A DNA stretch of 64,000 nt from JANJTB01 sp032027125 (GTDB lineage: Bacteria > Bacteroidota > Ignavibacteria > Kapaibacteriales > UBA2268): the NCBI GenBank assembly GCA_032027125.1, contig JAVSMQ010000001.1, forward strand, positions 532,160 to 596,159, in the 5' to 3' direction. A program made the translations under genes and the position numbers. The notes under the pieces were generated by a model. The model did not search any database. It saw nothing but the letters and a program-made list of their open reading frames with translations, and was not told where the DNA came from. This document shows positions 61,544-64,000 of this stretch, piece after piece. Numbering within the stretch: position 1 is the stretch's first letter; each line of letters opens with the position of its first letter.

Positions 61544-63254
61544 CAATACTCTTAACCTTTAGAATTATATTTTCCAGAACCCAGCGGGGTTTCACTTTAA
61601 GGACATCATCAAACATAACGAAAGGCTCGGAGAAAACGTATGGAAAAGGATTGCCGTAAGAATAATGCCCGTTACCGTCAACATCACAGAAAATTTCAGC
61701 AGAATAATCACCCGGTTCAATATTGTTGAAACTCCATGCAGACATTTCATCTAATTGTACCCAATAAACATATCTTCCGTTTGTGTGTTTTAAAATTATA
61801 TATTTATTAAAATCACATATTTCTTTTTCATATTGAACTACTCCGCTTATACTTCCCTTTATTTTAAAATCTTCAGTTTTAAAATGAATTACAAAGCTCG
61901 TATCAATTGTTTTAGAATTGGCGAATGAACCTAAATTTTTAATTTCAGTCACAATTCGGTACCATTTTTTGTCAGTTAATTGCATTACCGGTTTTATAAA
62001 TATTGAACTGCCCTTAATTTTAATTTCTGCAGGAACTGATACAGAATCATCATCATTTAATAAATTAATAACTATCATTGAATGATTTGTATCAATGCTT
62101 TTATCAAAAATTAATTCAAAAATCTGATTAACCGGCAAAAATTCCGAACTGTCTTTTACTGATGGAAATAAAAATTGAACAACTGTGGTATCAATATCAT
62201 TTACAGGTTTAAATTTTCCGAAATTAAGAGAATCGTTAACAATATTGTTTAGAGTGTCTCTAACAGCAATATCAGGATTTAATATGCAGGTAATAGTCCA
62301 AATATAACCTGTATCCAGCGATTTATCAGTGATTATTACCACTCTTGATTTATTTTCATAATGTACTGATGCTGATTTGATATTTGCTGTTTTAGATTTA
62401 TCATCACATAATAGTTCAAATGATTCGGGAAAAATGAAATCAGAGTTGACAGGCTCTGAAAACTTTAGATTTATATAATTTCCATAAACCGGCTCGACTT
62501 CATTTAGTACCGGACCGGTCTTATCTACAGGCGGTCCTAATTTCAGTACTGCAGGAGGTGATTTTGAACCGATAACTTTAATGTCATGAGTTGCAGAAGC
62601 ATAATCATCAACCGGTTCGTAAAGCTCATTTTTAAATTGGTCTCTTATCGAAAAAATCCTATAACCGGCATCTTTTAAAGCAGGAATTCTGAATTCCCCG
62701 TTAGTTCCAAGCTGGACTTTATAATCAGGTTTTGTATTTGAAGGATTGATAGTATCAGGATTGGCTTTCTCAATATTGAAGGCATAAATATATGCTCCTG
62801 CAGGTTTGGGGTCATAAACTTTACCGGATATGTAACCCGAATCAATCTTTGAGCCGGCAGAAAATATCAACGAAAAGGCATTTGCAGGTTTATTATTGTA
62901 TAAGTCCGTATATTCTGTTCCAAAAGATACTGAGTATGTAACAGTTGTGTCCAAATCCTGTGGTAAACCGATTTCAAGCACTTTACCGCTCCAGTCAAAA
63001 GTGACGGGAATATTAGGTGAAATCACAAAATTCTCAATTACTTTTGACTTCTCCATATATTTACTGAATCTTAACAAAATTACCCTCTTTTCAAAATTGA
63101 CAGTTTGATTCTCAGGATATGCCTCAATAATAACAGGTGGTATTGTATCCTGCGGTCCACCCGAAGGCGGTTGGGGATTTGCACAACTTTGAACAAAAAA
63201 TGAAGTAATAATGTAAGATAAAATAAAAAAAAGTGATATATTTGAATTAGTCAT
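61533..63254 (-). CDS. Ig-like (Big_5) domain lipoprotein
   Basis: 573 residues. A lipoprotein signal ends FFVQSC, and the mature protein starts ANPQPPSGGPQDTIPPVI, the start seen on a widespread Bacteroidota family. Big_5-type Ig-like repeats follow: VILLRFSKYMEKSKVIENFV (about 52-71) and INLKFSEPVNSDFIFPESFE, KIDLIFDKSID-like strands further on. The C-terminal part is a beta domain (GDYSAEIFCDVDGNGHYSYG). It is outer-membrane or surface located; the role is unknown. It overlaps ktrB and heads this four-gene operon, although no potassium link is known for the family. Confidence 0.82.
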   Translation of the reverse strand: MTNSNISLFFILSYIITSFFVQSCANPQPPSGGPQDTIPPVIIEAYPENQTVNFEKRVILLRFSKYMEKSKVIENFVISPNIPVTFDWSGKVLEIGLPQDLDTTVTYSVSFGTEYTDLYNNKPANAFSLIFSAGSKIDSGYISGKVYDPKPAGAYIYAFNIEKANPDTINPSNTKPDYKVQLGTNGEFRIPALKDAGYRIFSIRDQFKNELYEPVDDYASATHDIKVIGSKSPPAVLKLGPPVDKTGPVLNEVEPVYGNYINLKFSEPVNSDFIFPESFELLCDDKSKTANIKSASVHYENKSRVVIITDKSLDTGYIWTITCILNPDIAVRDTLNNIVNDSLNFGKFKPVNDIDTTVVQFLFPSVKDSSEFLPVNQIFELIFDKSIDTNHSMIVINLLNDDDSVSVPAEIKIKGSSIFIKPVMQLTDKKWYRIVTEIKNLGSFANSKTIDTSFVIHFKTEDFKIKGSISGVVQYEKEICDFNKYIILKHTNGRYVYWVQLDEMSAWSFNNIEPGDYSAEIFCDVDGNGHYSYGNPFPYVFSEPFVMFDDVLKVKPRWVLENIILKVKSIDGN

Positions 63255-63317
63255 TAAGTAAATTTTTCAAATTAAACATAATTAAAAACGAAAATAACGA
63301 ATTAAAACTAATAAATA

Positions 63318-64000
63318 ATGAAATTTATACAAAACTTCAAAGCTGAAAAGGGAAATCTGTATAATTTTTATCATAATGTCATGACTATCAATGACAGATT
63401 TGATAAACATCATACTTTCATGCTTGCTTCCGGCATAGCTTTTAATTTAATCATATATGTCATTCCTCTGTTCCTGCTGGTAATTTACATAATGAAAGTT
63501 GTTTTTGATTTGGATTCACTTAAATTATCAATCGGTGAACTGCTTGCAGATTTTCTCCCTCCTACCAGCTCAAATGCCGAGTTCGTACAGACTATAATGA
63601 CGGAAGTAAATTTAATAACCGAACATGCCGCTTTCTTCGGTTGGATTGGTGCTGCCGGTCTCTTATGGATTTCATCATTTTTTATAAGTTCGATTAGAAC
63701 AAGCCTCAATACAATATTTGAAGTAGAGGTAAATCGTTTTTTTATGGTTTATTGGCTGAAGGATATATTTCTTACTATTATTATTTCCGTACTGATTCTT
63801 TTATACTCGTATGCGAATCCAATCATCAACTTCTTTGTAGATTTAGTCAGTGCATATTCGCCCGCAGTATTTGAAGGTTTTTTGTCAAGCGTCATACTGA
63901 CATCATCGTCAATCTTAACTTCTTTTATTTTGTTTTTATTCATATTCAGGATTGTACCGAATTCGAAACTCCCACGATATGTTGTACTTCTTTCAACCGG
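63318..64000 (+). CDS. YihY/BrkB-family membrane protein, 5' part only
   Basis: Starts at the ATG at 63318; the reading frame runs off the window, so at least ~70 residues are missing. 227 residues are visible: FHHNVMTINDRFDKHHTFML-like N-terminus, then membrane helices of YihY type, with LASGIAFNLIIYVIPLFLLV and FFGWIGAAGLLWISSFFISS, the SIRTSLNTIFEVE amphipathic region and a second pair of helices. The family was once called RNase BN; function as an enzyme has been disproven and the role is still open. Divergent from the Ig-like lipoprotein. Confidence 0.82.
   Translation, partial: MKFIQNFKAEKGNLYNFYHNVMTINDRFDKHHTFMLASGIAFNLIIYVIPLFLLVIYIMKVVFDLDSLKLSIGELLADFLPPTSSNAEFVQTIMTEVNLITEHAAFFGWIGAAGLLWISSFFISSIRTSLNTIFEVEVNRFFMVYWLKDIFLTIIISVLILLYSYANPIINFFVDLVSAYSPAVFEGFLSSVILTSSSILTSFILFLFIFRIVPNSKLPRYVVLLST

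Overview
The window reads as a draft-genome fragment (one N at 18058) of an AT-rich, Gram-negative member of the Bacteroidota/Ignavibacteriota/Kapaibacteriota side of the FCB group. Four lines of evidence support this. It encodes a type IX secretion sortase (PorU, 32817-38729), and several secreted proteins end in type A sorting domains. Several genes carry Bacteroidetes-type promoters (TTG, 19-21 nt, TAnnTTTG). The tmRNA tag is ANNDYALAA. Shine-Dalgarno sequences are mostly absent. The exact phylum is an inference; an unusually long PorU (about 1970 residues) leans toward the Ignavibacteria/Kapabacteria side. No rRNA, tRNA (apart from tmRNA), transposase or CRISPR array was seen.

Layout. 1-6.7 kb: two tandem DUF3160 secreted paralogues, a helical unknown, CreD and a CpxP/Spy-like lipoprotein. 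6.8-15.2 kb is the accessory part: a small ORF, a secreted unknown, an SDR-like protein, a pRiA4b ORF-3 protein, a ~355-aa RsgA, a duplicated HigBA region with one decayed copy, and a two-gene cassette of an unknown protein plus a RecQ-like helicase with a putative C-terminal PD-(D/E)XK nuclease. Copies of one promoter segment and a duplicated antitoxin/promoter segment show how this region was assembled. 15.4-31.3 kb is mostly core: RadA, DinB, two HmuY-family proteins, a beta-helix T9SS cargo, a queA-panB-lipoprotein-RsbW/GNAT operon, PolA and a slipin. 31.5-45 kb: an AAA ATPase, PorU, a four-TM unknown, L-lysine 6-aminotransferase, and three tandem paralogous exported proteins. 45-56 kb: a VTT/DedA protein with an AbgT-type transporter, an HDOD protein, a PiT-PhoU fusion, HPPD, a response regulator/histidine kinase, a GATase and a DUF4160/DUF2442 pair. 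56-64 kb: tmRNA, a CPBP protease, a four-gene operon with KtrB/KtrA potassium uptake, and the start of a YihY/BrkB protein.

How the parts work together. PorU would process the sorting-domain proteins (1-1134, 1265-3835, 17840-19118, 20847-22334) at the outer membrane. KtrB and KtrA form one potassium channel/regulator pair, transcribed with two envelope proteins. queA, panB, a small lipoprotein and an RsbW-GNAT fusion look like one transcription unit behind a single promoter near 27375. The best candidate for an undescribed system is the 12203-15173 cassette: its two genes overlap by 11 nt, it sits next to a toxin-antitoxin locus, and it combines helicase and putative nuclease modules as phage-defence systems often do. 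That role is inferred, not shown.
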